Assembly: GCF_900115055.1 (NCBI RefSeq)
Contig: NZ_FOVD01000001.1
Coordinates: forward strand, 248,001 to 312,000
Direction of reading: 5' to 3'
DNA length: 64,000 bases
From: Chryseobacterium oleae
GTDB lineage: Bacteria; Bacteroidota; Bacteroidia; Flavobacteriales; Weeksellaceae
A program made the position numbers and the translations under genes. Of the stretch, positions 8,295-17,709 are shown piece after piece; positions within the stretch are counted from its first letter, which is position 1; every line of letters begins with the position of its first letter. Below the pieces are notes generated by a model. It searched no databases and had not been told where the DNA came from. It saw only the letters and a list, made by a program, of their open reading frames with translations.

Positions 8295-11231
8295 GTGAAA
8301 AAATTATTTATCCTTTTCTCATTGACTTTCATTTTGCTGTCTCCATCATTATTCTTTGCGCAAATTCCCGGAATGGTCAACTATAATGAAGAGGATGGCC
8401 TGAACAATTCATATACCTACTCGCTCAGTCAGGATACATCCGGACTTCTCTGGATAGGAAGTGATAACGGTTTGTTCCGATTTGACGGAAAGGAATTTAA
8501 GCATTTTAATAATAAACAGGGTTTAAAAAATATAGAAGCTTTATCCTGTATTCCTTTATCCAACGGGGAAGTTTTTGTGGCTCCTTTCCTGAATGACTTT
8601 GCTTACCTGAAAAACGGGAAGGTCATCAATTCGGATATGAATAACGAACTAAAAAAAATACAGTTCACCCACAATCCTGACTATTATATTGATGGTAGTG
8701 CCCTGTATTTATACTCACCCTATAATCCTAACCAGATCTATTTCTACAAAAACGGAAAGGTAAACAGGATTCCAGTGGATCTCAACATAAAACCAAAGGA
8801 TGAATATTATTCTTTTGGTCTTAATATACCTGACCATGTTTTCTATCTGTTCAATCAGCATGATGGAGGAAAAGTGATGGCTTATGATATCATCACTAAA
8901 AAGAAAACAGTTTGCAATATTTCTGCCGATAAAAGCACATTCATCCTTAGAAAGGGGAATATTTTTGTTTTCAGAAATAAAAGAAATATTGATATCTATA
9001 CACTGCAACAACCATTTTATTTTAAAAAGATTAAAAGCTATAAGGCGCAGCAAAATGTAGACAGACATATTATAGACAATAATTACCGGCTGTGGCTATG
9101 TCTGGAAGAAGGCGGAATTCTTTACTTTAAAGAGTCTCTTCTGGAAGATGGCGAACTCTCCCACCCGGTAAAAATGATGGAAAACTACATCATTAGTGAT
9201 ATTCTGATAGATAAGGACAACAATACCTGGTTTTCTACCCGCAACAATGGTCTTTTTTTCATTGCCGACCGGTTCTTTAAAAACCACATGCAGCTTCCTA
9301 TCAAGAATAATTCGTCATACATCACCGTCATTGCCAGAAATAACCACGGCATCTATCTGGGATACAATGAGGCAAAAAGCGGTATTTACCATAACGGAAA
9401 GGTTACTGACCTTGTTTTTGAAAAGAATATTAAAATAGAACATAAAGCTATTTTCGCGGAAGGAAATACCGTTATATTCGGGCTTACCAGAAGGCTTTTC
9501 CAGTACAATACAAAAATCAAAGAAAAGCATCTGTTAAACAATTTTGTTCTGAAGAATATTGTCCCCTATACACCGGGATCTATTCTTCTGTGTACATCAG
9601 ACGGCCTTATTTCCTACAATTATAAGACAAGAAAATACACAGATGTTCTCAGTAAGGAAAGAATTTATACGGCCCTGCCTTACACCAGTGACAGCCTGTT
9701 TGCAGGAAGTTTTAAAGACCTGTACAAAGTAAACACCGTCACCAAAAAGAAAACCCTGTTTCTGGAAGGATATTATTTCACAGATCTCAAGAAGCTCAGA
9801 AATAATCTGTACGTTGGAGCCACTAATCTGAATGGCATTGTCCTTTTTGACAATACGAGAATCATCAGAAAAATTACAGAAAGTACAGGACTGACTAACG
9901 GCCAGATCAAAAAAATAGAAATAGAAAATAAAAATACATTCTGGGCAAGTACCAATTACGGGCTCAGCAGAATAGAGCTTAAAGGCAATGATGTAAAAAT
10001 TAATAATTTCACACAAACAGATGGTCTTCCATCCAATACGATAGCCGGATGCGTGATATCCGGCGACACCATCTTTGTAGGAACATCCAAGGGTCTGGGA
10101 ATTCTTTCCATTAAAAATCTGATGACACAAAAGAATTTTATTGACAAGAAAGTGATCATTAATTCTGTGGTGGCGGGAGGAAAAGAAATTTTTGACACCC
10201 ATCAGCCATTAACTGGGCAAACTCCTGAAAATGATATCATATTCAATGTCAGTTTCCCCGACTTTACTTCGCAGGGAAAGATAAGCTACCGATATACCAT
10301 TGAAGGGCTCAGTACCGGATGGCAGACCAGCAGCTCGCAGAAAATCGCTTTCTATTCTCTGCCGCCCGGCAATTATATATTTAAAGTGTTCGGAATCGGA
10401 TATAACGGGAAACGTTCTTATGCTCCTACTGAAGTACAATTCGAGATTCTTCCCAAATTCTGGCAAACCTGGTGGTTCAAGACTATGATTATCTTTCTGG
10501 GTGCCGCTGCACTGTTTATTCTTATTACTGTTTATTTTCAGAAAAAAAGAAATAAAAAACTGGAAACGCTGTATTACGAAAAGAAAATCGCAGAGCTGGA
10601 ATTACAGGCGATTAAGGCACAAATCAACCCTCACTTTATTTACAATTGCCTCAATTCCATTCAGTTTCTTCTGTACAAAAAAGATTACCGAGAAACGGAG
10701 AATTATCTGGAAATATTTGCCCAAATGATCAGGAAAACCCTGCATTATTCAGAGAAAACATTTATGCCAATCAAAGAGGAAGCAGAATATCTTGCCCTGT
10801 ATCTGAATATGGAAAAACTGAGACTGAAAGATTTGTTTGATTATTCAATCACAATATCTGAAAAAGTCAATGAAAATTGGGTTGTCCCTTCCCTGCTGAT
10901 CCAGCCTTTTGTAGAAAATGCCATAAAACACGGCATTGCGGGATTAACCGATAGAAAAGGGAACATTCAGGTGTCATTTGATCATAACGGAACTTCGCTT
11001 TGTGTCGTTATTGAAGACAACGGTATCGGCATTGGTAACGGAAAACAAAAGAAAGCTGATTCTTTCGGGGTTAAATTATCTCAGAAAAGAATTGAAACAT
11101 TCCGGCAGCTTTTTGAGACTCATATCCTATTGGAGATTTATGATCTTTATGAAAAAGAACAGAGACCAGGAACCCAGATTAAACTATATATAAAGCCTTA
11201 TGAAAACCAAAATACAAGCATGCATCATTGA
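8295..11231 (+). CDS. LytS-type sensor histidine kinase with Reg_prop sensor, copy 2
   Basis: This 978-residue protein is a close paralogue of the kinase at 4222 with the same layout: signal peptide 1-23, Reg_prop propeller with repeats such as LLWIGSDNGLFRFDG, Y_Y_Y domain near 660-720, one membrane helix at about 735-755, and a His_kinase domain with AQINPHFIYNCLNSIQFLL, then NAIKHG and EDNGIGIG. The kinase core is almost identical to copy 1 while the periplasmic middle (about residues 130-420) is more diverged. This suggests divergence in the sensed signal with shared signalling chemistry. Start is GTG at 8295 in the string ATGTGAAAAAA. The end overlaps the next gene by 32 nt, exactly as in copy 1. 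Confidence 0.92.
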   Translation: MKKLFILFSLTFILLSPSLFFAQIPGMVNYNEEDGLNNSYTYSLSQDTSGLLWIGSDNGLFRFDGKEFKHFNNKQGLKNIEALSCIPLSNGEVFVAPFLNDFAYLKNGKVINSDMNNELKKIQFTHNPDYYIDGSALYLYSPYNPNQIYFYKNGKVNRIPVDLNIKPKDEYYSFGLNIPDHVFYLFNQHDGGKVMAYDIITKKKTVCNISADKSTFILRKGNIFVFRNKRNIDIYTLQQPFYFKKIKSYKAQQNVDRHIIDNNYRLWLCLEEGGILYFKESLLEDGELSHPVKMMENYIISDILIDKDNNTWFSTRNNGLFFIADRFFKNHMQLPIKNNSSYITVIARNNHGIYLGYNEAKSGIYHNGKVTDLVFEKNIKIEHKAIFAEGNTVIFGLTRRLFQYNTKIKEKHLLNNFVLKNIVPYTPGSILLCTSDGLISYNYKTRKYTDVLSKERIYTALPYTSDSLFAGSFKDLYKVNTVTKKKTLFLEGYYFTDLKKLRNNLYVGATNLNGIVLFDNTRIIRKITESTGLTNGQIKKIEIENKNTFWASTNYGLSRIELKGNDVKINNFTQTDGLPSNTIAGCVISGDTIFVGTSKGLGILSIKNLMTQKNFIDKKVIINSVVAGGKEIFDTHQPLTGQTPENDIIFNVSFPDFTSQGKISYRYTIEGLSTGWQTSSSQKIAFYSLPPGNYIFKVFGIGYNGKRSYAPTEVQFEILPKFWQTWWFKTMIIFLGAAALFILITVYFQKKRNKKLETLYYEKKIAELELQAIKAQINPHFIYNCLNSIQFLLYKKDYRETENYLEIFAQMIRKTLHYSEKTFMPIKEEAEYLALYLNMEKLRLKDLFDYSITISEKVNENWVVPSLLIQPFVENAIKHGIAGLTDRKGNIQVSFDHNGTSLCVVIEDNGIGIGNGKQKKADSFGVKLSQKRIETFRQLFETHILLEIYDLYEKEQRPGTQIKLYIKPYENQNTSMHH

Positions 11232-11931
11232 TGACGAACAGGATGGAAGAGACTATATCGCTCTTCTGCTGGAGAATGAATTCCCTGAGATCCAGACGGC
11301 ATTTCAGGCATCAAGCGTGGAGGAAGCCTATATTTATCTGTCTAAAAATACACCGGATATTATTTTTCTGGATGTACAGTTGAAAGACGGGACCGCCTTC
11401 GATCTTCTTTCCAAATTCAGGGAGGTAGATGCCCAGATTATTTTCATTACAGCATTTGAAAATTTCGCGATCCAGGCCATCAAAAACAGTGCAGCGGATT
11501 ATTTACTGAAGCCCATCAGGAAAATGGATTTCATTATTGCCGTCAATAAAGTTTTGGAAAGCATTAGAAAGACTAAAAACGCTTCTGGTATTTCTCTGAA
11601 TGAAAACAAGATCAGTCTTCCGACCCTTCAGGGTTTCAAACTGACCAGCATCACTGATATCATCCGTTGTGAAGCAGATTCCAGCTATACCACATTTTAT
11701 TTAACGGATAAAACGAAAATCATTGTTTCCAAAACACTGCATGAATTTGAGGAACAGCTTTCGAAATATAATTTTTTCAGGATCCATCACAAGCATCTGA
11801 TCAATCTTTCTCACCTTAAAGAATATATCAAAGGGAAAGGCGGCCAGGTGGTGATGGCCGATCAGTCTGTTCTGGATGTTTCCGTGCGTAAAAAGAATGA
11901 TTTCTTACATAAGATCGAAAACCTGGAATAA
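11200..11931 (+). CDS. LytTR response regulator, copy 2
   Basis: The 243-residue paralogue of the regulator at 7121 starts at ATG 11200 inside the kinase gene. The receiver domain has D11-D12, phospho-acceptor D58 in IFLDVQLKDG and K in DYLLKPI. The LytTR domain includes FFRIHHKHLINLSHL and, like copy 1, ends with an Arg/Lys-rich segment before the C-terminus. The recognition region is very similar in the two copies, so cross-regulation of shared targets is plausible but not shown. It is convergent with the next gene, 4 nt away. Confidence 0.93.
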   Translation: MKTKIQACIIDDEQDGRDYIALLLENEFPEIQTAFQASSVEEAYIYLSKNTPDIIFLDVQLKDGTAFDLLSKFREVDAQIIFITAFENFAIQAIKNSAADYLLKPIRKMDFIIAVNKVLESIRKTKNASGISLNENKISLPTLQGFKLTSITDIIRCEADSSYTTFYLTDKTKIIVSKTLHEFEEQLSKYNFFRIHHKHLINLSHLKEYIKGKGGQVVMADQSVLDVSVRKKNDFLHKIENLE

Positions 11932-11935
11932 AAAA

Positions 11936-12487
11936 CTAAGGTTCAGAACGATATTCCAGCTTTGCAATCATTTTTTTCAGCATCACCGGAACAATCAGCC
12001 GATGAAAAGGGCGTACCGGCAGGAAATACAATTTTCCCATCCGGTTGTGGTATTTTACGGTGGTTGAAATCGTTAAAGAATCTGCTTCGGTGCTATGTTT
12101 TGCTTTATCATAAAGAAGGGAAACTCTGAAATCAAGGTGTTTATCGTTCTCACCTAGAATAATTTCATGATCTGTCTTATCAAATATGGTGAAAATCCCG
12201 ACCTGCTCTCCTATTTCAAGATGAAGGTCTTCCGGTCTCAAAGATTCATTTCGCTCTTTTCCGGTTTTCAGTCCGAATATTTTAACAATTCTGTTCCTGA
12301 AATCAAACATTTTCTTTCCCCACTGAGGTGTGCTGGTGAAAAAGGCCCTGCCAATATCCGCTGTACTAATATTCCGTTCACCATTCAACACATCTCCTCT
12401 GAAGCTGTCTGTATAATCAAAAAAAGATTTTTCTCCGGACAATACAGATTTTGCGGGTAGCTCAGTCTTTTTAATTTTCATGGTCAT
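11936..12487 (-). CDS. DUF2867 family-like protein
   Basis: About 183 residues from ATG at 12487; ATG at 12481 is equally possible, and a longer reading from 12541 is less likely. The sequence has features I associate with DUF2867: a core with FFTSTPQWGKKMFDFRNRI near 50-70, the pattern EIILGENDKHLDFRVSL in the middle, and a C-terminal block HNRMGKLYFLPVRPFHRLIV. Some DUF2867 domains are fused to NAD-binding proteins; this one stands alone. No function is claimed. It converges on the LytTR regulator with 4 nt between stop codons and has no visible operon partner. Confidence 0.7.
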   Translation of the reverse strand: MTMKIKKTELPAKSVLSGEKSFFDYTDSFRGDVLNGERNISTADIGRAFFTSTPQWGKKMFDFRNRIVKIFGLKTGKERNESLRPEDLHLEIGEQVGIFTIFDKTDHEIILGENDKHLDFRVSLLYDKAKHSTEADSLTISTTVKYHNRMGKLYFLPVRPFHRLIVPVMLKKMIAKLEYRSEP

Positions 12488-12789
12488 AATTTTAGGAGAT
12501 TTAGTTTTATTTTTCACAAATGTAAGGGGCTTGCAGCACAAAGGATGTGAGCAATCTCAGCTTTAAGTTAAAATAAGTTCCTGATTATTTATTTAATCCA
12601 TATTCAAAAATTACACTTATCTGTCAATCAGATACACTTATTAGAAAATTGTTAACACTTACCAATTCACACAATAGGGAATTTTAAAACCCCTTAATTT
12701 TATTCAAAACTAAAATACGGAATGATGTACCAAAGCTTCCGGGCCTTCTCATCTTCCCAAAAACGACCAACCATAAAAACTTTACTAAT

Positions 12790-13599
12790 ATGAAACTCAA
12801 AAACATTGCAATTTTAGGATTGTCAGCCGGGCTTTTCTTTTTATCAGGATGCCGCGACAGCAACGAACAACTCGAAGAATCTACAGGCATTGCGCCAACA
12901 GCTTTAAGCAAAACAGATCCGTCTAACCTGCCACCTCCACCACCGGGAGTCAGGGAAGAATTTGCTCAGGACGGCATTAACATTGATAAAATAAGAGTCG
13001 AATATTTCTCTGACGGCCAGCAGGTTGATGTCATTGCTGATCTGGAAGATAAATATCCCGTAGCTTCTCTGGTGAAAAACCCAATCGATCAATCCGCCCT
13101 TATCACGGTGAGAACTTTTACTTCCGAAGAAAGATATCTCCAGTATGGCGATCAAAACGGACTGAAGTTCCGGGAAACCAAAGCATTCAATGAGACCATT
13201 CAGAAATATGCAGAAGTGAACGGTTTAGTTCAAATGGCAGAAGCCGGAGAACAGTTGCCCGACAGCTATTATGCTTTCGAAAAGCAGCAGTATCAGACTT
13301 TTTTCGGAGCATTCAGTCCGGGATGGCTTCGGGTATATGATGATATTATTCCCTATGGTTCCAACAAATATGTCATGTCCCCATTTACCCCAACGCTGGG
13401 CTTCTGGTTTTTTGACAACTGGAACAATAAAATCGGATGTTATAAAAGACAACACCTTTATATGGTGGAACACCTGTATGATAAAAAGTTTTTCAGAAAA
13501 CATTTAGTTTCCCTTTCCGGATGGGGAGGCTCTACCGTGATGTTTTGGGGAATCCTTGGCTATGTCAACAACAGAGTGGAATCTATGATCCTGTTTTAA
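12790..13599 (+). CDS. putative lipoprotein with crystallin-like C-terminal half
   Basis: This 269-residue protein has an N-terminal lipoprotein signal with lipobox LSGC (Cys at 21), so it should be an envelope lipoprotein. A proline-rich linker (LPPPPPG) follows at about 46-52. The C-terminal part (about 170-269) has two segments, WNNKIGCYK and VNNRVESMILF, reminiscent of the closing strands of beta/gamma-crystallin motifs, and Trp/Gly-rich sequence between them. The crystallin link is a weak, visual inference. A hairpin terminator follows at 13621. It stands alone between unrelated genes. Confidence 0.7.
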   Translation: MKLKNIAILGLSAGLFFLSGCRDSNEQLEESTGIAPTALSKTDPSNLPPPPPGVREEFAQDGINIDKIRVEYFSDGQQVDVIADLEDKYPVASLVKNPIDQSALITVRTFTSEERYLQYGDQNGLKFRETKAFNETIQKYAEVNGLVQMAEAGEQLPDSYYAFEKQQYQTFFGAFSPGWLRVYDDIIPYGSNKYVMSPFTPTLGFWFFDNWNNKIGCYKRQHLYMVEHLYDKKFFRKHLVSLSGWGGSTVMFWGILGYVNNRVESMILF

Positions 13600-13620
13600 C
13601 ATAAAGCAAAATAAATAGCT

Positions 13621-13648
13621 GGCTGTTTCGAAAGAAGCGGCCTTTTTT
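13621..13648 (+). terminator. terminator after the lipoprotein gene
   Basis: GGCTGTTTC at 13621-13629 pairs with GAAGCGGCC at 13634-13642 (two G-U pairs) around a GAAA tetraloop, and a six-T run follows. Confidence 0.75.
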
Positions 13649-13773
13649 ACGTTGAACTCATTTTGACCATTTTCTTTGAAGTTGTTTAAATTGTTATTTT
13701 CTCAAGAATGAAAATAGAAAAATCAGGTCATTTACATTGATCTAATTGATATTCAAAATTTTATCTTTTTACA

Positions 13774-13964
13774 GTTGGAAAAGCGCAAAGGAACGCAAAG
13801 CTTGAACAAAAATGACGATATTTTAAGGCGCAAGAAAATCAGAGATTTTCAGCAAGTTCATTGGCATTTATTGAACGGCCTACAATTTTATCGGAGAGAA
13901 AATCCTCGCGCCTTAAAGCATTCGACTTAGAAAAAAAACTTGCGTTCCTTTGCGCTTTTCCAAC
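13774..13964. repeat. 191-bp nested inverted-repeat element
   Basis: The ends form a perfect 25-bp inverted repeat (13774-13798 with 13940-13964; outer bases GTTGGAAAAGCGC). A second, inner inverted pair is TTTAAGGCGC at 13822-13831 with GCGCCTTAAA at 13908-13917. No reading frame fills it. Related but degenerate sequence (GCAAGGACGCAAA, TTTTAAGGCGCAAG) recurs at 22.5-22.8 kb, so this belongs to a dispersed intergenic repeat family. It occupies most of the gap upstream of the aminotransferase gene. Confidence 0.85.
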
Positions 13965-14044
13965 TCAAAAGTTTAAACAATTTGGTTCTTCTGTTTCATG
14001 ATTGCAAAAAATAAATTAAATTGGGATCAACAAAATTGATCTTC

Positions 14045-15193
14045 ATGATACAACTTCCTTTATCCAAGCTTTCTAATGTAGGAACTACCATTTTCAGCCA
14101 GATGACACAACTCGCCAATGAAAATGAGGCCATCAATCTTTCTCAGGGATTCCCGGATTTCATGCCGGATGCTGAACTGCTGGATCATGTAGACCATTTC
14201 ATTAAAAAGGGTTTCAACCAATATGCTCCACTGGGAGGGATGATGTCTTTAAAGGAAGAAATCGCCAGAAAAATTGAGAACAGTCATCAGGTAATTTATC
14301 ACCCCGATTCTGAAATAACGGTTACTGCAGGAGGCACACAGGCTATTTTCACCGCTATTGCCACGTTTGTAAAAAAGGATGATGAAGTCATTATTTTTGA
14401 GCCCGCTTATGATTGCTATGAACCTACTGTAGAGCTTTTCGGAGGAATCGTAAAACGTTTTGAAATGAAAGCTCCGGATTATGAAATCGACTGGACTATG
14501 GTAAAAGGCCTTGTGAGCGATAAAACGAAGATGATCATTCTCAACAATCCGAATAATCCTTCAGGAAAGATTTTAAAGGAAAACGATCTGCAGGAACTGG
14601 TTAGCATCGTGAAAGACACTCCTATCCTTATTCTGAGCGACGAAGTATATGAAAATATTGTATTTGATGGAAAACAGCATTTGAGTATCTGTCACTATCC
14701 TGAACTTAAAGAAAGAAGCCTTCTTGTTGCATCTTTTGGAAAGCTGTTCCATGTTACAGGCTGGAAAACGGGATATTGTGCAGCTCCTAAAAACCTTACC
14801 GACGAGTTCAGAAAGGTACATCAGTTCAATGTTTTCTGTGTGAATACACCGATCCAGCTGGCTTTGGCAGAATACATGAAAAATGATGATCATTACAATA
14901 ACCTAAATATATTCTTTCAGGAAAAAAGAGATTTTCTGAGACAGGGACTTGCGGGTACTTCTTTCGGGCTTCTGGACTGTGAGGGAACCTATTTTCAGGC
15001 GCTCACCTATGATAAAATTTCCGAGAAAAATGATTTTGATTTCGCTTCCGAACTGACGATCAATCATAAAGTGGCCAGTGTTCCTTTTTCATCGTTTTAT
15101 AAAAATAAAAGAAATGATCATGTCATCAGATTGTGTTTCGCGAAAAAACAGGAAACCTTAGAAAGAGCAATAGAAAACCTTTCCAGACTTTAA
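14045..15193 (+). CDS. class I/II aminotransferase, methionine aminotransferase-like
   Basis: A PLP-dependent fold type I aminotransferase of 382 residues from ATG at 14045; a longer reading from 14021 lacks conservation. Signatures: INLSQGFPDF near the N-terminus, NNPNNPSGK in the middle, DEVYE, and the PLP-binding Lys in SFGKLFHVTGWKTGY. This pattern and length resemble the YbdL/kynurenine aminotransferase branch, which transaminates methionine and aromatic amino acids. It is monocistronic and converges on cardiolipin synthase with 4 nt between the genes. The exact substrate is inference; the enzyme class is certain. Confidence 0.88.
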   Translation: MIQLPLSKLSNVGTTIFSQMTQLANENEAINLSQGFPDFMPDAELLDHVDHFIKKGFNQYAPLGGMMSLKEEIARKIENSHQVIYHPDSEITVTAGGTQAIFTAIATFVKKDDEVIIFEPAYDCYEPTVELFGGIVKRFEMKAPDYEIDWTMVKGLVSDKTKMIILNNPNNPSGKILKENDLQELVSIVKDTPILILSDEVYENIVFDGKQHLSICHYPELKERSLLVASFGKLFHVTGWKTGYCAAPKNLTDEFRKVHQFNVFCVNTPIQLALAEYMKNDDHYNNLNIFFQEKRDFLRQGLAGTSFGLLDCEGTYFQALTYDKISEKNDFDFASELTINHKVASVPFSSFYKNKRNDHVIRLCFAKKQETLERAIENLSRL

Positions 15194-15197
15194 AATT

Positions 15198-16661
15198 TTA
15201 TATCAGCGGGGAAAGCAGTCTCGCCAGATGCTCAAAGAACACTTTGGATTTTGGCCTTTTTCTCCAGGATTCTAAGGAGATTTCTTCGCAATCGTTCATA
15301 TCTTCATGAAACAAATCCTGAAGTTTCTTGTTGATCTTTTGATCAAAAACCAATGCATTCACCTCGAAATTCAGTTCCTGGCTTCGCACATCCATATTCG
15401 CGGTACCTACTGAAGAAAATTGATCATCTATGAGCATTGTTTTCGCATGAATAAAGCCTTTTTTGTAAAAGAAAACCCTCACGTTATTCTCTAAAAGTTC
15501 TTCATAATAAGAATATGCCGCTGCATTTACGATGACAGAATCACCGGATTTGGGAACCATCAATCTTACGTCAACCCCGGAAAGAGCGGCCTGTTTAATA
15601 GCATTCAGCACCGTTTCAACCGGAATAAAGTAAGGCGTAACGATATAGATCCTTTTTTTCGCTGAAAGTACTGCGGAAGTTGTACTCAGCATGATGGAAG
15701 GTTTGGTATCCGGTCCGCTGGCTGCAGTCTGGATCAGTGAAGTTCCATCACCTTCGTGTTTTGTAAAATAGAGCTGGGAAATCTCGGGAATTTTTTCCGT
15801 TGCAAAAATCCAGTTGCTGAAAAACAAGAACTGAAAATAAAAGGCAGCCTCTCCTTTCATATACAGATGAACATCCCTCCAGTACTGTTTGGGATTAGGG
15901 TTAATATATTTATCTGAAACATTAATTCCGCCTGTAAAAACTTCTGCTCCGTCTACAATAATGATCTTTCGGTGATCTCTGTAATTGACCCGGTTCGCGA
16001 GAAGTCTGAATGTGATTTTATTAACGGGAGACACCTGTACTCCGCCTTCCTTAAGCCTTTTTAATAGTTTTTTTCCTATTTTTCCACTGCCCATATCATC
16101 ATACAGAAAACGGATGATCACACCTTCTTTTGCTTTTCTGATCAGCAAATCCGCAAGCCTGTTTCCGATATCATCATTATCATAAATATAATACTCCAGG
16201 TGAATGTGATGAACTGCTCTTTCAAGCACCTCAAAAACTTTTTTAAATTTCCCTTCACCGTTGATCAGTACTTCTGCATGATTTCCCTGTGACAAAGGAG
16301 AATGCCCGGCATTATACAGAAAATTAACGGTCGTGAGAAACTGGTCTATGTCTTCCCTATGATTTTCCAGCGTTTTATGGTGTGTTTCCCTGATATAAGT
16401 ACTTATAGCCTGATAAACCTGCTCGTTCCGCTCTATTTTAAAAGTATAAAACTTATTTTTCCGGTAATTCACCCCAAAGACAAAGTAGATGATAATTCCC
16501 ACCACCGGAAGGAAGATGATCAGCATGAGATAAGCCAGGGTTTTGCTTGTATTCTTCGTATCCATGATAATTTTCCCGGCCAGGAAGATAATCCCGACAA
16601 GATAAAGAACTTCGAGCCCTACGAGAATATAGGGAAACTGGTTGAAAAATTCTTTAATCAT
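15198..16661 (-). CDS. cls: cardiolipin synthase, phospholipase D type
   Basis: A 487-residue membrane enzyme that joins two phosphatidylglycerol molecules to make cardiolipin. Two N-terminal membrane helices (about 10-30 and 40-62) are followed by two PLD catalytic motifs: HRKIIIVDG with downstream FTGGIN, and HAKTMLIDD with downstream SVGTAN. The preceding HLEYYIY block is also typical of bacterial Cls. Length is normal. It starts at ATG 16661 and ends 4 nt from the convergent aminotransferase gene. A general phospholipase D is the alternative, but the two membrane helices and motif spacing favour Cls. Confidence 0.92.
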   Translation of the reverse strand: MIKEFFNQFPYILVGLEVLYLVGIIFLAGKIIMDTKNTSKTLAYLMLIIFLPVVGIIIYFVFGVNYRKNKFYTFKIERNEQVYQAISTYIRETHHKTLENHREDIDQFLTTVNFLYNAGHSPLSQGNHAEVLINGEGKFKKVFEVLERAVHHIHLEYYIYDNDDIGNRLADLLIRKAKEGVIIRFLYDDMGSGKIGKKLLKRLKEGGVQVSPVNKITFRLLANRVNYRDHRKIIIVDGAEVFTGGINVSDKYINPNPKQYWRDVHLYMKGEAAFYFQFLFFSNWIFATEKIPEISQLYFTKHEGDGTSLIQTAASGPDTKPSIMLSTTSAVLSAKKRIYIVTPYFIPVETVLNAIKQAALSGVDVRLMVPKSGDSVIVNAAAYSYYEELLENNVRVFFYKKGFIHAKTMLIDDQFSSVGTANMDVRSQELNFEVNALVFDQKINKKLQDLFHEDMNDCEEISLESWRKRPKSKVFFEHLARLLSPLI

Positions 16662-16734
16662 AGACTTGAAGTTTATTATTGATATTAAAGGTAGGTAAAT
16701 TTGTTAAAAAACCTCTTTATCCGTTCTATCGGTA

Positions 16735-16775
16735 ATAAAAAATAAGACCAGTCCCTTATCTGAACTGGTCTTATT
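16735..16775 (-). terminator. terminator after the SDR gene
   Basis: AATAAGACCAGT at 16741-16752 and ACTGGTCTTATT at 16764-16775 form a 12-bp stem. On the minus strand a T-rich tail follows, downstream of the SDR stop. A sister hairpin with the same ACCAGT/ACTGGT core is at 22771. Confidence 0.8.
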
Positions 16776-16846
16776 AATAATATAAGATTGCTTCGTTACT
16801 TCGCGCCTCGCAATGACGGGAAGCAAGCGAATTGACCTATTTTCGT

Positions 16847-17611
16847 CTATAAAAACATTCCTCCTGAAGCCTCAATTCTCTGCCCGGTAATCCAGCCGGC
16901 ATCTTCAGTACAAAGAAAAGCAACTACCCCGCCGATATCATCCGGAAGTCCGGCTCTGCCTAAAGCGGTAATATTGGAAATCATTGAATTTACATTCTGA
17001 TCGTCTCTGGTTCTTCCACCTCCGAAATCGGTTTCAATAGCTCCCGGTGCAATCACATTCGCTTTGATTTTACGAGGGCCTAATTCTTTGGCCATGTATT
17101 TGGTCAGCATCTCAACACCCGCTTTCATAGAACCGTAAACAGATGATCCCGGAAGGGCGAATCTTGCCAATCCTGATGAAATATTTACAATTCCGCCACC
17201 ATCATTGATGAAAGGAAGCATTTTCTGTGTCAGAAAGAAAACCCCTTTAAAGTGTACATTGACGATATCATCAAGCTGTTCTTCCGTAGTTTCTGTGATC
17301 GGAGCATATAAAGCCGTTCCCGCATTGTTGATCAGGAAATCGATGTTTGAGTTTCCCGTTTCTGTTTCCAGATGATCGGTGATGTTTTTGACAAATGCAT
17401 CAAAGCTTTTCACATCTCTCGTGTCCAGCTGATAAGCGATGGCTTTTTGACCCAAAGCTTTGATTTCGTTTACAACAGCATCCGCCTCTTCTTTACTGTT
17501 TTTATACGTAATAATAACGTCTAGTCCTTTCTGAGCAATTTTTAGGGCTGCATTTTTACCCAATCCGCGGCTTCCTCCAGTGATTAGTGCAATTTTTGTT
17601 TTTGTATTCAT
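16847..17611 (-). CDS. SDR family NAD(P)-dependent oxidoreductase
   Basis: A classical short-chain dehydrogenase/reductase of 254 residues. The Rossmann glycine motif is TGGSRGLGKN at 11-20, NNAG follows near 93, the catalytic Ser is in NISSGLARF, and Tyr/Lys are in YGSMKAG. A C-terminal GWITGQRIEASGG matches the usual SDR end. Preference for NADP is suggested by basic residues after the glycine motif but is not proven. It is read after the AraC regulator gene on the same strand (98-nt gap), so the regulator probably controls it. Substrate unknown. Confidence 0.9.
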   Translation of the reverse strand: MNTKTKIALITGGSRGLGKNAALKIAQKGLDVIITYKNSKEEADAVVNEIKALGQKAIAYQLDTRDVKSFDAFVKNITDHLETETGNSNIDFLINNAGTALYAPITETTEEQLDDIVNVHFKGVFFLTQKMLPFINDGGGIVNISSGLARFALPGSSVYGSMKAGVEMLTKYMAKELGPRKIKANVIAPGAIETDFGGGRTRDDQNVNSMISNITALGRAGLPDDIGGVVAFLCTEDAGWITGQRIEASGGMFL

Positions 17612-17709
17612 CTTTTATATGATTTGTTTTACTATTTAATGGTACAAAGTTGGGCAATTTTGCGAAGGATGCGGTTGCCCGAATCAATCTGAAATTTGCA
17701 AAATTCAAA

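Noticed and set aside
9597-10202. Long minus-strand reading opposite the second kinase
   Set aside because: It mirrors a well-supported coding gene on the other strand and has no motif or promoter of its own.
14021-14044. Upstream start for the aminotransferase
   Set aside because: The added eight residues are not typical; ATG at 14045 precedes the conserved N-terminus directly.
16741-16775. Attachment-site or mobile-element role for the ACCAGT/ACTGGT hairpins at 16741 and 22771
   Set aside because: Both lie just after stop codons with T runs on the correct strand, so they are ordinary terminators with similar stems.
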